From: Heterostelium album PN500
Taxonomy: Eukaryota; Evosea; Eumycetozoa; Acytosteliales; Acytosteliaceae
Reading direction: 5' to 3'
Length of the DNA: 64,000 nt
NCBI RefSeq assembly: GCF_000004825.1
Contig: NW_008805075.1
Coordinates: forward strand, 559,788 to 623,787
Part shown: piece by piece, positions 35,680-50,196 of the stretch
Layout: each line of letters starts with the position of its first letter
Numbering within the stretch: the first letter of the stretch is position 1
Notes under the pieces: generated by a model
Told to the model about the DNA's origin: nothing
Databases searched by the model: none
What the model saw: only the letters and a program-made list of their open reading frames with translations
Program-made: the position numbers and the translations under genes

Positions 35680-37173
35680 TGTTATTGTTGTTGTTGTTCT
35701 TACTTAAAATGAAATTATAAATTTAATAATTATTATTTAGATTGATTTATATGTTTATTTATTTATTGTTATTTATTTAAAAAAACTGATAATGATTTTA
35801 AAACACTTGAAAATCAAGTTTAAATAGTTTTCTAAAAATAAATGATGACATTCTAATCGTTTAAATCAAATTAATAAAAGATCGATAATATGTTCGTGTA
35901 CACTAAGTTATACAATTCTGGTCTTTTTTAAATTATAATAGATTGTTTTTTCTTATTCCGGAATTGGTATTCACCCTTTTTTTTTTTTTACAAAAAAATC
36001 CAAATAAAAAATTAATTTATTTTGTTTAGAACGTTTGGCTCTGGTAACAAAAAAACTGTGGTGATTTGCTGGTGAAATAAATGATCTAGATCATAGCTCT
36101 TGTTTATATATAAATTTTAATTTTTTAAATTCTTTCTATTTGATTTTTTAGTTTATTTTTAAATAAATTTACTTCAAATATCTTTTTCTTTCTTTATCAC
36201 TGACAATGGAATAAATGGATGTTCATTAACACACTTTTGTTTGAGCGCAAGGTTAATAATCAAATGGAGACATAAACATATGAATTGATATTATTTAAGT
36301 CCATCGTCGTTTGGATTCTGCCAAAGAAAAATCTGATCATTTTTGAATAGACTTCCATGCAATCAAAAAAAAAAAAAAAAAAAAATTTTGTTTTTAATTT
36401 TGAATTTTTTTTATTTTTTTGATTTTAATTGGACCACACTTGCAAGCTTTTGTCTCTGCCTTTTTTTTTTTCAATAAACAAATATCATTGCGCTTGTGTT
36501 ATTTTTTTTTTTGCTTTTAAGGTAGTTAATCAACATTCCATCACATTATAAGAATTTGAATTTTGTTTTTTTTATTTTTATTAATAAAAATCATAAAGGG
36601 ATCAATCAATTAATAAAAGTAGAAAATAACAATAAGAAAGAACAACACACAATAAACAAACAAACAACTGACTCAGTCTTCTTCTTCTTCTCTCATTGTT
36701 GTGAAATCTAATCAGAAAATCAAGTCATTATTTTATTATATATTATATAATCAACTAACAGATTTAATAGCAGCGCTAGAACAATTAGATTAGTAGATAT
36801 AGATATGGGTTTATTCTTTTCAACAACATTATAGATTTTATAAATTTTCGAGAAATTATATTTTTATTTATTTTTTATTTATTTAATTTGTAATAATAAT
36901 ATCTATAACATTTATTTATTTATATTTATACATATATAGTACTTTCATTTTAGTTTGTTATCTTTGTTATTAAAGAGAGATCATCATTCTTAATTCTTTG
37001 GATATCCAAAGATTCACAGATCTTTTTAAAATTTCATAGTTTTGACTTTTTATCAAAAAAAAAAAAAAAGTTTTATATCTCAACATTCTCACACTCTTTT
37101 TAAATATTTATTTTTTTTTCAGTAAAAGAGTGTTTATTTTTGCAATTATTTGCATCTAATATTTTGACAAAAT
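35680..37173. other. Divergent spacer between pirin and the BEACH gene
   Basis: About 1.5 kb, AT-rich, with poly-A/T runs (36365-36385, 37055-37070). A CA-rich and CTT-rich stretch (36640-36700) is typical of dictyostelid 5' leaders. It must contain both promoters. No gene is recognised. Confidence 0.65.
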
Positions 37174-40100
37174 ATGGATAAAGGTGGAAGTGGAAATAGC
37201 GGTGGTGGCAACGGTGGTGAAGATAGCTTTATAAATATAACACCGACTGGAATGAAACATCAGAACAATTTCACGACAGGATCACACAGAACGATTTCAT
37301 TTTCGAGAAAAGCGCAGCCTGGAGTCATCCAGTTTGGTGCTGCGCGTTTCAAATCACAACCGGACCTCTCACGTGACATGCTGACTGGCGACCAATCTTC
37401 ACAGCTCTGGCGTACAAAAGCCGGTGCTCAGAAATCAGATGATCTCTGGAAAGCATTTAAATCATCTATAGATACACCAGATGTAAATATCAATCATCCA
37501 AATCCAATCCAAAAACAAAATCCAAATCCATATCCAAAAACAAATCCATTTTTACTAATTTTCTTCAAATCAACTATCACACACACACACACAGGTCGCA
37601 GTTGATAATCTCAAAAAGTTTGTAGTTCATTATAATCCTCAGTTTGATCAGTGGAATAAAGAGTTACAACCGGACAGTCAGGACTTTAAGATCACTTCCG
37701 TCAAGATAAAGGCGACGCCACAGCTGGATTTGTCGGCACTTCAATTTATTGGATCGCAATTCAGTCAGTTCATTTTGAGTTTATCGCTGGCGCTCACCGA
37801 CGACACCGTTCCCATACCGGAGGGACTCTATCTGATCACGTTGATCAACATCATGTCGCGTTCCACTCTCAACACACATATTCTTCAGGACGCGCTGACA
37901 CACCCGTTCCAGGCGGCACGTCTTGCCGCGCTAAAGTTGACTTCGTTCCGTGACACCGGATCACCCGCTTTCATCAAATGGTGGCCCTATCTCAAGGTGC
38001 TCCTCGGTAACTTTTGCCAGATCGCTAGCAACCTTGCCTACGACCGAATTGGCTGGCAGCTAATGGTGAAACAAGGCACATCGTCTGGTCACGCGCCAGA
38101 CATGTCCACCGACGAAATATCACCATCGACCTCGCCAACCTCTTCACTTCAAAATCTCTCGATATCACCACTGCAACATCTCTCACACCTCCAATCTAAA
38201 CTCTCATCGAGTTCCTCAGATATACTATCATCAAGCGGCAACACCATAAATAACAACAACAACAACAACAACAACAGTCATAATTCAATTCTTATTGGAT
38301 TGAAAGATCAACATCAAAATATAGGAAATAACAACAACAGCAACAGCAGTAGCAGTAGTAACAATACAAATAATTCAAACTCTTTAAGTAGTAGTAAAGA
38401 TTTAAACAACAACAATAATAATTCAAACTCTTTAAGTAATAGTAAAGATTTAAATAATAGCGGTAATAATAATAATAATAGTAATAATAATAGTGGTTTT
38501 AGCAGTAGTAGTAATAGTGGTAATAGTTTTTCATATACAACACAACAGTTGTTTAAACTTGGAATTATTGGTATCTTGGTGGATTGTATTCAATTCTTTA
38601 ATGATTGCTACGTTACTAAGCTGCCAAAAGAGAGTTCATCACAATTCCGATATCTTATCATTGACACACTTGGAATACTAATCTATTCGAGTGGCAATAA
38701 TGTACATTGTAAACTAAAGGAATCGGGTGCCGACATGAAAACAATCATCTCTGCCATCGGTCGTAAAGCATACATCAAATCAACCAAGAAACTAAACACA
38801 TTACAACGTGAATTTCAATATCAACTTCATGTATTAAGAGTTATTCGTGAATTAATGTAAGTATTATTATCAAAAACAAAACAAAGCTCAACTAATCAAC
38901 CAATTATCAATATATATAGTCATAGTAATCCAATAAATGCAAAACAATTCTTATCGTTGAAAGGATTCAAGAGTGTTCAAGACTTTATTTTGTGGTGTAC
39001 GGAATGTTTCCAACCGGAATCATTCCATTTCACAGATGATATTTGTCAGGAGTTGGGAGGTGGCGCTTCGGGCGGTGCCGGAGGATCGGTCATCTTCCCC
39101 GATGCTTTCAGTAGTTCCAAGGCACCGACCACCTACGACAGTCTGAACAGTGTGCTCAGCAGTCTAAAGTATACGACATTCTCGGAGCAATCGTTCATCA
39201 AGACACCGACATTCCTCAAGCGTAGCAAAGTCACTCAGCTGGCGCAACTGTTCTCTGTGTTGCAATCGATGACATTCACTGCAATACCTTTCTCAAAGAT
39301 ATCGGTTGCCAGTGGCAATAGCAGCAGTAGCAGCGGGTCGCTGTTCATCAACCAGAATTTCTCAAACTTTTCAAACTCACTCAACAACTGGTCGACCACC
39401 GTCTTTATCAACGCATCCGCCAACAACAACAGCAGCAGCAACAATATTAACTCCTCTCAGACACTGACAAACGATTGGGTAGCGCAATCGAGCGTTCCCA
39501 CCAGTCCATTACCACCGACTCCACTACAATCGACAATCATCACCAACAGTCCATCTCCAAGTGGGAGTAGTCTAAATATTTCAAGTACAAACATTGGAAG
39601 TAACAATAACAACAACAACAACAACAACAGTAGCAGCAGCAGCATTAACAATAGTGGAGTAATAAGCCAAACGAATCAAGGTAGTTGGTCAAATTACAAC
39701 TCACCAAACAATTCAACAACCAGTGTAATTACAGCGAGTACAACAAGTGGAAGTGGTGGTGGTGGTTCATCAAATACTGTCACTACTGCCAATCAGAGTG
39801 GTATCACCATCGGAAGTTCTTCCATGACCAGTCTGATGAGCAGTCCACTCTCAAATAGCAACACTGTCGTCAGTCCATACTTGCCTTCCACCTCACTGAC
39901 CAGCTCATCGTCGATATTGGCCCACAGCAGCACCAACAATCATCATACATCTTCCAGCGGAGGAATGTCACCGCTATTGAACAACAGTTCCACGAATCTG
40001 TTGTTCGACCCCGATCAACCAAAGAAACATGTAAATATCTATCTAATTGAAATGCTATTGGAGGGATTGTTCAAGGAGAACTCAAAGGATATCAACAAGC

Positions 40101-43100
40101 CGAGTATTCTGCTGATGATCAAGACAAAGTATCCAGAGCTGCAGCTGATCGTACTGGAATATCTGGTGAAGATCGTTTTGGAGTCTGGCGAAGCAATGGA
40201 TATCATGAGAAAGTACTTCCTCTGGGATTTGGTTCTCTCCGAGTACTTTTACGACTGCCAATACGACCCAGAGTATTTCGAGCAGTTGGATGCCATTCAG
40301 AAGAATAGAACCACCTACATCTTCAATGGATTGCGTTCCAATACGCTGACCGTCACTCAATTCCTTGCGACCTACGACCAGATCGACAACTTCGAAGAGA
40401 TCATGGTACTTCTCGGATTTATGAAGAACAACTTGAATAGTCCTGCCAAGCTGGTGGACATTTGCCAACTGTTAATCAACATCACCAAATCGAACCCAAA
40501 AACAATCCGATCGTTGATATCACTAAAGATATTCACTCAACTCTCTAGTATCATTGAGAAACTCATTCAACAACCCGAGCAACAACAACAGGATCCAACC
40601 GCCAAGAAAGCAAGAAACATCTTACTCTCCTACCTCGGTCAGTTGATCGTCAACGAAGAACTCTCCATCCACGCACTCACCGACAAACAACTCATCGAAA
40701 CACTCTTCCTCATCCTAAAGAAACAGGAACTCAAACAATATGCACTCACTCAAATCTATCATCTTATGAAATTGAATCCCGATTCCGAACAATCATTATC
40801 TGAAATGTATAATTATTATATCAGTCAATTATCAAAGTAAGTAGCAATTAATAACGATTGACAATAGTAACAAAAACTAATTGTTATTTATTTTCTAAAC
40901 ATAGGATAAAAGATGATACTACACCCGAATATGGATTCGATTTAACTCTTGCTTTGTTGGATGGAATCAGACAGGTTATCAAAGTTAATCCAAAGAAACA
41001 ACAGTTGTTCAAAAAGTTTGGTGTTTTCATCAAGATTGTCAATCTCGTTAATATCGATGGAACCAAAGAGAGAATGTCTACTCTTTGTCACTCGGTGCTA
41101 AAGACTGTTATCATTTTGATGGCAAACAGCTCAAAGATAAAGAAACACTTTAGAAATCATATTGGTTACGATTCACTAAAGAATATCATTGTGAAATCGG
41201 AGCGATCCATCTCTGAGAAGACAATGAATATCTTGTTGGACATGATGGTCGATGGCGATTTCGATCGTGAGTACAACTACGTCATTCAGAACAGCGATGC
41301 AACTCTGTTGATCTTCCAGCTGCTCCAACACTTCCCGCTGGAGCTACAACACCAGATTCTCGATACATTTACTCCGATCGTTTTGAAATGTACAACGAAC
41401 CAATCGGTCTGTTGCAATTGCCATTTGATTTACCATCTTCTCGGTGCCATCAACGCGAAACAACCAATGGAAATCACCACCAAGATTCTCCAGTTGATTC
41501 AGTATCTCGGTTATCACAGTGTGAGTGTCCGCGAGTTGAAAAAGCTGTTTGGACTGCTCAAGAGCGACGACGGTGAACACCGTCCACCCACGACATCGGT
41601 GCTGCTCTCGACCCTCCAGAACATAGCAGTGTCTCGAAATCCCGGTCCTCAAGTATACTTTGATTTCGACGGTAAAGATTCGTGTATCAATTTGCCGACG
41701 TTCGAGAAATGGCCATTCCCAAAGGGATTCACTTTTTGTGCTTGGGTGAGAATCGAGTCGTTTGTCGACCCGACTGGAACTCCCGACTACAAACCGCGAC
41801 TCTTTAGTTTCCTCAATGATGCTGGCAACGGTATAGAAGCGTTGTTCATCTACCAACAGGTACAAGTACAAACGGTGACCAATGGAAATCAAGTGAAGAC
41901 CGTCTTTCCAAGTTCTCTGGCTTTCGAGGAGAGAAAGTGGTATTTCGTTACAATTGTCTATTCGACCAACTTGTTCTCCTCGTCTGAGATCAAGATATTC
42001 ATCGATGGACAACAACGTGCTAAAGCATCGGTGAAGATTCCCATTCACCAAGGCCCAATGAATAACTTTAAGATCGGTAACAACGCCCGTTGTTTCAACG
42101 AAGCAAGATCGAACCCTTTGTACGGTCAGATGGGAGCGTTCAACATCTTTGACGAATCGCTATCGCCTTCGCAAATCCAATCGATCTACTCACTCGGTGC
42201 CAATTTCAATACTTCTTTCCAAGACGTCGAGGGTATCTCAACAAAGAACAGTCATACCTTTGATCAATCGTTGACCAATCGTTTGTTCCTAAACTACAAT
42301 TGTCGTGCGATCGAAGGTGATTTGTGTTTGGACAACACTCCCAATATCGGTGGAGATCGTAACTACGATGCAACTCTTGTCGCTATCAATCCGTGTGTCT
42401 CCAGAGACATCAAAGATATCATCTATTGTCTTGGCGGTATCAAAGTGTTGTTCCCTCTGATTCCACAGTTGAATCAGACACTTGCCGATCCTCAGCTTGA
42501 CAGCACCAGCAGCAGCAAACTCACAATCCAAGTTCTCGGACTCTTCAAAGACATGTTGCGTGGATCCGAGGCAAATCAAGAGGAGATGCTTCGTTGCAAT
42601 GGTTTGGCAGTGTTGTCATATCTACTCCAAACGATTCCACCAGAGAACTTGACACTCGGTGCACTCAACATTTTCAAAGACATGTCGAACCAGATTTCTG
42701 AGCCAAGTCTGGTTGAGGAAGTATATTCACTGCTTCTCGACTTCCGTCTTTGGATAAAGACAAGATTCGAAGTACAAAAGAGTTTGATGGTGATGATCAA
42801 GCAAATCATCTTTGATAAACACGACCAAGTCAAAGATATCATCACCGTACAAGTGATGTTGGATATTATGGCGAATTTCTATTGGTATGAATTCGCAGAG
42901 AGTAGTGCTATTCTCACCTCCAAGGACATTCTTCAGAAGCGTCCTAATCAATCGGATATAACTGATCTCCGTCAGGTTATCTTTGAAATTATACGTCAAC
43001 TTCTTCGTAATCCAACTACCAGTGATGTTGCCGCCATCGCTCGTTACACCATCTACACAATGGACAAGACTCAGGTGATTGAAATGATTGAATTCCTTAT

Positions 43101-46100
43101 CGATCTCCTCTCGAAATCCAGTTTCCAACAGTTCTTTGACGAGTTGGAAAAGATTGGAAGTACCGACATCTTCCTCACACTGATGAGCAACAAAGACGAA
43201 GCAGTTCGTGGTGCAGCACTCCAGTTGATCTCCAAACTACACTTGACTTCACACGCCAACAACCAAACCGTATCAAACAACAAGTTAACGCTGAAAAAGA
43301 AAGTCAAATCAATCTTCCAAGATTCAATTATCATTGCTCGTTCGCTACATCTGTTCCCACTCACCGAGTACACCTATCGTTATCTCATGGCATTTGCACT
43401 GGGATTCAATGTGGAACCAGTCAATTTCAACATAACGATGACACTTGAAGATCTTATGGCTGACCATGTCAATATTGTATTCCCAGAGATTATCGGTGCC
43501 ATTTTGAAACTGTTGCCGACTGCCGAGAGTATCATATTGCGTCAGTTGATCCTCCAAAACATCAAAGTTCTAATGGGTAACAATGCAGCGAATCGTACAT
43601 CGTTGTTGCAAATTGACAAGTGGCCAGAACACTTGTTCTCCGTTCTCAACGATGCCGAGATAAAGAATGACCAACAATACTCGAATGTAACCGATCTCAT
43701 CATTGACATCATGAAGATACTGTCGATTCACTCACTCACCGAAGCCAAAGGTTATAAAACACTCGAGCAAATCTTGGCAACACTCAGACCATTCGCAGAG
43801 AGAGGTGTGTTGGATTATCACTATCTAACGAGAACATTACTATCCAATATTGTTCTCTCAATCCGATCGGAAGCAAACACAACCAGCGATAAAGAATCAC
43901 CTTTGAATACCAGAAGCAAAAAGGTATTTGATAATCTCATTCATTTCCTTATGATTGTCGAAGAGTTTATCTTTTATTCGCCGTTGGACGATGTCAATCC
44001 ACTGACCAGTTCATTTGCCATTGTTGACCTCAATGGGCTGGAACAATTCAGAGCTGCAGAGCCCGCCCAAACACCTTCGAATCTAATCAATCAACAACAA
44101 CCGGGCAATAACGGTGGAAGTCCATCATCACCAAATTTCGTTGGTATGGCATCGAATGCTCTCAATAGCAATACACCAAGTTACTACAGTAAGATTCACT
44201 TGAACGAAAGAAACGAATGGGTAGATTACCAGTTGATTACCGAGCTGTTGGAGTTGGTAGATACTTTGAAGTTGTCGCAATACTCTTCAAGTGAAGGATC
44301 GTATACCACCGCTCTACAGACTGGCAAAGCAACTCAGATGTTCACATCACATCAACAGCGTATCATTCATCGTATACTGTTGGAGAGCATCAAAGAGTGT
44401 TGTAAACGTGGAGAGAACATTCAAGTGCTACACAGAAACACTTCGCGTTTAAAGAATCTTTTGGAGAAGGATCTCTCAACAAAATCTGAGGATTCCAATC
44501 TGAGATGTCTCTTTGCTCTGTCACACCTGATCAAAGCAATGAGAAATTGTACAATCGATAATAATATGCCTGCTCATCAACAAAAGTTGGTTGTCTCGAT
44601 GAAAGAGATCATCCGTAAGACCAAGACTGGTGTCACCAATCACTTGGTACATCGTCATGTCAATACCTCACGTCATTCCGTTAGTCTCAGTGATATTGAA
44701 CATGAGATTGCAGGTTGGGTTGCCGAGTTGTCAGACTCAACAAGAACCACCGACTTTAGTACTATTGTGATGTGTCACGTTCGTTGGACACATGTCTGTG
44801 AGTACGTCGAGGAGATGGCCAGCCAATTCGGTAACGAAGAGAAAGCAATTTCCTTGCGTGTAGAGAAGCGAAAGAAGAAGAGAAACAAGAATCTGCTAAT
44901 CATCGAAGAGAAGGAAGCAGAAGCATTCTCTGTTGCCGAGAGAAAGGCAGATTTCGACTTGAAACAGGTCGATCGTTTGTTGTGGAATGTCGAGCGTGAA
45001 AGACGTTTGGCATTGTTGAGTGAGTTGCAGTTGGTAACCTATGAAACCAGTGCACAATGGAGAAGAATACTTCGTTCTCTTACAAACGAGCGTGGTCCAT
45101 GGGGAACGACCGAGACTGTTGTCCACTGGAAATTGGACAAAACAGAAAACAGTTCGAGAATGCGTTACAAACAAAAGAGAAACTATCAATTCGATGAGCA
45201 TGCCAACTGTGCGATTGACGACGATGCAACCGGTGGATCTCAATTCAAATCGTCGAAAGGAATAGAATCCAGTGACTCTAATAATAATAACGATGAAAAC
45301 AGTAAGAAAGATTCATCTTTCTCCGATTTGAAGGTTAAGCCTTTACCTTCGATGGATAATGATTTGGTTGATGATTGGGCAATGGTTTGTGAATATGATA
45401 ACCTCCTCGATGACCAAGTCGTTTCGATGTCACCGAATCACTCTTCTTCCAGCCCGAGTGGCGCCGCCAATATGACACTGCTCAGTAATCTCGCCAAGGA
45501 GAAGATCATCTATTCCACTCAATGCGATTGGGTATCACCTATGAATCTCAAAAAAGGACGATTGGATATCTCTGCTGTTCATTTCACTTTTACCGAGGAG
45601 ATTGCCGAGTCTGAGAAAGAGTCGACACCCAACTTTGAACCGAAAATCAAAGTTTGGAATATCGAAACCGTCAAAGATATTCAATTACGTCGTTACCTGC
45701 TACGTGGAAGTGCTCTTGAGATCTTCATGAAGGATCAAACCACTTCATTCTTTAACTTTACCAAAAATGATCGTAACAAAGTGTACAGCAAGATCAACTC
45801 GGTGCGAAGAACCTACTTCCGTGAGACCATCACAAATCTCAATCCCTCCGATACACTCAAGAAAGCAACCACCGAGTGGCAACAACGTAGAATGTGCAAT
45901 TTCGACTATCTTATGGTTCTCAATACGATTGCTGGTCGTACCTACAACGATCTCACTCAGTATCCTGTATTCCCGTGGGTCATCAAAGACTACACTTCGC
46001 CAACCCTCGACCTCAACAACCCTGAGATCTATCGTGACCTCTCCAAACCGATTGGTGCACTCAACGAGAAGCGTTTGGAAGTATTCAAAGATCGTTATGA

Positions 46101-47878
46101 ATCGTTTGATGATCCAGACATCCCGAAATTCTTTTACGGATCTCACTATTCCAGTGCTGGAACCGTGCTTTTCTATCTCATAAGAATGGAGCCATTCACA
46201 TCGATGTTCCTACAGCTGCAAGGTGCACGATTCGACCATGCCGATCGTATGTTTGATTCCATTGAAATGGCGTGGCACAACACTCTCACCAGTTCCACCG
46301 ACGTCAAAGAGTTGATTCCAGAGTTTTTCTATATGCCTGAATTCCTCAACAATCAAAATCAATTCAATTTCGGTGTTAAGCAAAACGGTGTCCCCATAGG
46401 CGATGTCGTTCTCCCTCCATGGGCAGCGACACCTCACGACTTTGTACGTATCAATCGTGAGGCTCTCGAGAGTGAGTATGTATCGATGCATCTACACGAG
46501 TGGATCGATCTGATCTTTGGTGTTAAACAACGTGGACGTGCTGCTATCGATGCATACAATGTATTCTACTATCTCACCTACGAGGGTAGTGTCGATATCG
46601 ACGCCATCGAAGATGAAACCATGCGTAAAGCAACAGAGTCGCAGATCAACAATTTCGGACAAACTCCAACTCAGCTCTTCTCCAAGAAGTCGCATCCTCA
46701 ACGTGAGCCACTCCAAGAGAGTCAACAATCGATGTTCAAATCACCACAAAACCTCCATGCTTTCTACTTGAAAATTGCTATTAAACCGTTGGTCTATCTT
46801 TATATTCCCGAACAAACACAACCAATGTCCTATCTGCTCTCCGACAAGGTTGTGGTTATTGACAGATCGCGTTTGGTAACCAGTCACAAGTGGTTCCCAA
46901 ACAACCAGAACGAGAAATCACCGTTCACTTTTGAATTGGATCCATCTTCCGGTGCCAAACGTCGTATTGGACTTCCATTTGCCAACGATGTTACCATATC
47001 TCAAAATTGTTTTGCTGTCACCAACGATGGACGTTACGTTATCAGTTGTGGACACTGGGATAATTCCTTTAAACTATCGTTCACTGACAATGCCAAATTG
47101 ATCCAGTCAGTCATTAAACACAAGGATATTGTCACATGTCTGGCTTGGTCGTCGGACGGACAGACTTTGATCACAGGTTCACGTGATACCACGCTCATGG
47201 TATGGAATCTAAGTTCTCACAAGAGTGCAGTTCCCAAATTCGAGAATGTTCCAACACATATTCTCTATGGTCATGACGATGAAGTTACTTGTGTCGATCT
47301 CAACATCGAGCTAGATATTTGTATCAGTGGTTCCAAAGATGGAACTTGCATTATCCACAACTTGAGACGTGGTGAATACGTTCGTACCATTTCACTGCCA
47401 AAACAATCACCTGTCAGCAAATGTTCAATTTCAAATCAAGGTCATATTGTTATCTATTCACAAGTATGTAATTTTATTATTAATTAATTATCTATCAACC
47501 AAGATTATTAACTATCAACTATCCATTCATAAAGGCTGATCTAGTAATATATTTATATTCAATCAATGGACAATTGTTGAAATCTGTTGATACACACGAA
47601 AGACTTCACAGTATTATAATTAGTAGAGACTCTGAATATTTGATATCTGGTGGTGATAAAGGAACTGTTGTATTGAGAACTCTTTACAAGTAAGTTAAAT
47701 ATTTTTTAATGTTTTGAATCATTATCTAATATTTTATTTTTTATTTAGTCTTAAATTTGCTCATAAACTCAGTTTTGATACACCAATCAATTCTTTGGCA
47801 ATGGGATCCGATCAAAAACATCTGATGGTTGGTTTGGAAGATGGCAGACTTTTAATTATTGCCAAATCAAAGACTTAA
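37174..47878 (+). CDS. lvsA: BEACH-domain protein, most like LvsA (WDFY3/ALFY-related)
   Basis: Six exons in phase (37174-37482, 37595-38856, 38920-40836, 40905-47463, 47535-47689, 47749-47878) give 3,443 residues, near the sizes I recall for D. discoideum LvsA and human WDFY3. The N-terminal two fifths are helical, armadillo-like and interrupted by Ser/Asn tracts. A concanavalin A-like lectin sandwich lies at ~1408-1600 ([36 protein letters not shown]). A PH-like domain starts at ~2695, a classical BEACH domain covers ~2825-3090 ([45 protein letters not shown]), and WD40 repeats (~3180 to the end) close the protein. LvsA acts in contractile-vacuole function and cytokinesis in D. discoideum. 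No FYVE finger follows the WD40, unlike WDFY3. Family is certain; the choice of lvsA over other Lvs genes rests on length and layout. Confidence 0.85.
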
Positions 47879-47882
47879 ATTT

Positions 47883-47912
47883 TCAAGAATAAATCATTTT
47901 CAAATAATTTAT
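47883..47912 (+). repeat. 30-bp direct repeat, left copy
   Basis: Identical at 29 of 30 positions to 50197-50226 in the same orientation. It begins five bases after the lvsA-like stop codon. The two copies bracket the SdrD-B pseudogene. Confidence 0.9.
47888..47893 (+). promoter_or_regulatory. Polyadenylation signal of the BEACH gene
   Basis: An AATAAA lies ten bases after the stop codon, inside the left direct repeat. In the right copy the corresponding bases read AATTAA. Confidence 0.6.
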
Positions 47913-48101
47913 TATAATATATCTTTATGTTAAAATATATATATCTTTATATTGGAGTTTTATTTGACCATCTCAAGCAAAAATTTAAACGATAATAATG
48001 TAGATAATTAAAAATAGATATATTTATTTAAAATTCACATAGATTGATGCATTCGAATTATTAATAGTCAAGGATTGGATTGGATTGAGTTGATATTTTT
48101 T

Positions 48102-50150
48102 TTAAGAATAAAAATTGTTATTTAATTGAGGTGCTCTTGTGCATACTGGACAATTGAGAACTTCGCATGTTCCATTTGCTACTCTATATCCATATCCGTT
48201 TTGATTGGTACCATTTGGTTTAACAATACCAAAATGACAATCACTATAGATATGTCCATTATAGTTGGTTGAATTGAATTGAGAAACAAGATATTGATTG
48301 ATCACTTGAGCATCACTATCAATGTATTCAAGAGATGAATCATTAAGAGCCGGTGATAGGATGAACGGTCCGAATTTGTTATTGACATCCGAGATTGGAA
48401 TTACACATGCGTATTGATGGCCGGGAACTGTGGTGAATCTGAAATTACCATTCTGGTCAGATACGACGGTAGCTATTTGTGAGGCAAGGTTGGCTAGATC
48501 ATACAAATATACTGTAATATTAGATATTCCGACTTCATTGCAATCTTGTCTTCCATTTGCATTGCAATCGAACCAGATTCTTCCACATTCTGTAGTGTCA
48601 ACTGGTACTGGAGGGTAGACAGGCGCTATTGCACCAAGACCTTGTGCTTTAAGATAACTTCCGGCAGTAGATCTGTAAATTGTAAATAATTTGGTTAGAG
48701 TACCGTTGATGCTGTTTAGCCAAGCAACACCTCCAGTACCAACGGCATTAATATCTCTTCTGGTGGATATAAAAGAATTTGGACCGGCTCTGGCAACACT
48801 ACTTCCTATATAATCGCCAGAGGCAAAGAAACGATGACCTCCACGACCATATGGATTTACAGGTGTAGCGGTTCTGCTTCCACATATACCATTATATTCC
48901 AATACGTAATCTCCATACTTGTTTTTGCATGCCATCTGAAGATCTGGGTAAGCGCCATAACCCATGTTAAGTTCTGAAAGTCTATTCCTAAATGCAATAG
49001 CCATATTTCCAGAGTCATCGAACGCAATGCTGCTTATCATAGCTTGATGGCCAGTTGAAATTCTCCATGGACCAAAACTAGAATCATCACCTCTTTCTGG
49101 GTATGGCAATGGGAATTGTAGAACGGTTTCCCAGGTATTCGATGGATTTAGTCTTACAATAAATCCATCGAGTTGGGTTCCCGCATCACCAGAACAAACA
49201 CCACCACAGTAAAGTGAGCCATTAAAGATTTTTACAGCGAAAATACGCCAGTCATAAGCTACCACACAGCCAGGGTTTGGAACAGGAACTTTGATGGTGT
49301 TTGATGCAGTTGGGTTTCTCGGTCAATGGCACTTGAACAATTTCATTAGTGTAAAAATTGGAAACATATAAATATCTTATGGAACTATCCATATCTCCCA
49401 AGGAACTCTTTCCAACATATAACTCGTCGAAACTGGGTTCGTTACCGAAGGTATGTGCGTCGGGACCCGAATAGTTTGCACCAAATATTTGATTTAAATC
49501 GGCATAGATTGATACATTTAAATCTTGGGTGATTCTGTAGATTCCTCCAGTTCCGGCAGGTCCAAAACCAGATCTATCCTTCCAATAGGCAGAGACATAG
49601 GTGTCTCCAGACTCTGGTCTATAGGTAACGCCATTCACAGCACCAGTGTCCTTATGTTTAGCCATAACAGTTTTTTGACCATTTAATCCGGTGGAATTTG
49701 CTGGGAATTGAATAACAGTAGGTTAAGAATGAAAACACATTGATAGGGCATTCCTGGCCATAGTCCATTTACTATCCATTTACCATCAGGACCAGAAACC
49801 GTCGAGAATATTAAAACATTGTTAATTGTAGAGTAGATATTGATGGTGATTCCTGGGAATGGTTTATCTTTTCCGTCAAAGATAAGATTCCAATTGAAAT
49901 CGATGAAGACATTTCCAGAACAAGAAGCATTTCCCATTGGCAACAATGGGTAGTTTCCAAGATTATTGGAAAAATGTGATAAGACACCGTCAGATGGATT
50001 AGTTATGGTACCGGTGGTAACGTTGAAAGGTCCAATAACATTTGGATTAGTTACACCATTCAGTCCACCAAGTACTTTAATAGAATACGTTCCTTTTCGC
50101 ACATTTTCAAAGATAAACTTTCCATTTTGATCGGTTGGAATAGATTTATT
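48102..50150 (-). pseudogene. Truncated SdrD-B (Cna-B-like) repeat surface protein, colossin-like
   Basis: Minus-strand reading begins without a start codon at about 50150 inside a repeat (IPTDQNGKFIFENVRKGTYSIKV). A second repeat follows (GNVFIDFNWNLIFDGKDKPFPGITINIYS...GPDGKW), then a propeller-like or unknown segment (YLYVSNFYTNEIVQVPL, VAYDWRIFAVKIFNGSLYCGG). A last repeat is CGRIWFDCNANGRQDCNEVGI...QNGNFRFTTVPGHQYACV, followed by a Cys-rich tail. SdrD-B units are Ca-binding Ig-like modules best known from bacterial adhesins and expanded in dictyostelid colossins. Two frame changes (near 49722 and 49318), absence of the signal peptide and the abrupt 5' end show it is broken. It is bracketed by a 30-bp direct repeat. 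Confidence 0.8.
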
Positions 50151-50196
50151 TTTTTACACAACTTTAATTAATTGTTGGTTAAAATAATGAAGCTGA

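Noticed and set aside
41344-42051. A 235-codon minus-strand frame inside the BEACH gene
   Set aside because: It lies opposite the conserved plus-strand lectin-like segment and shows no domain or splice support; it is an antisense shadow.
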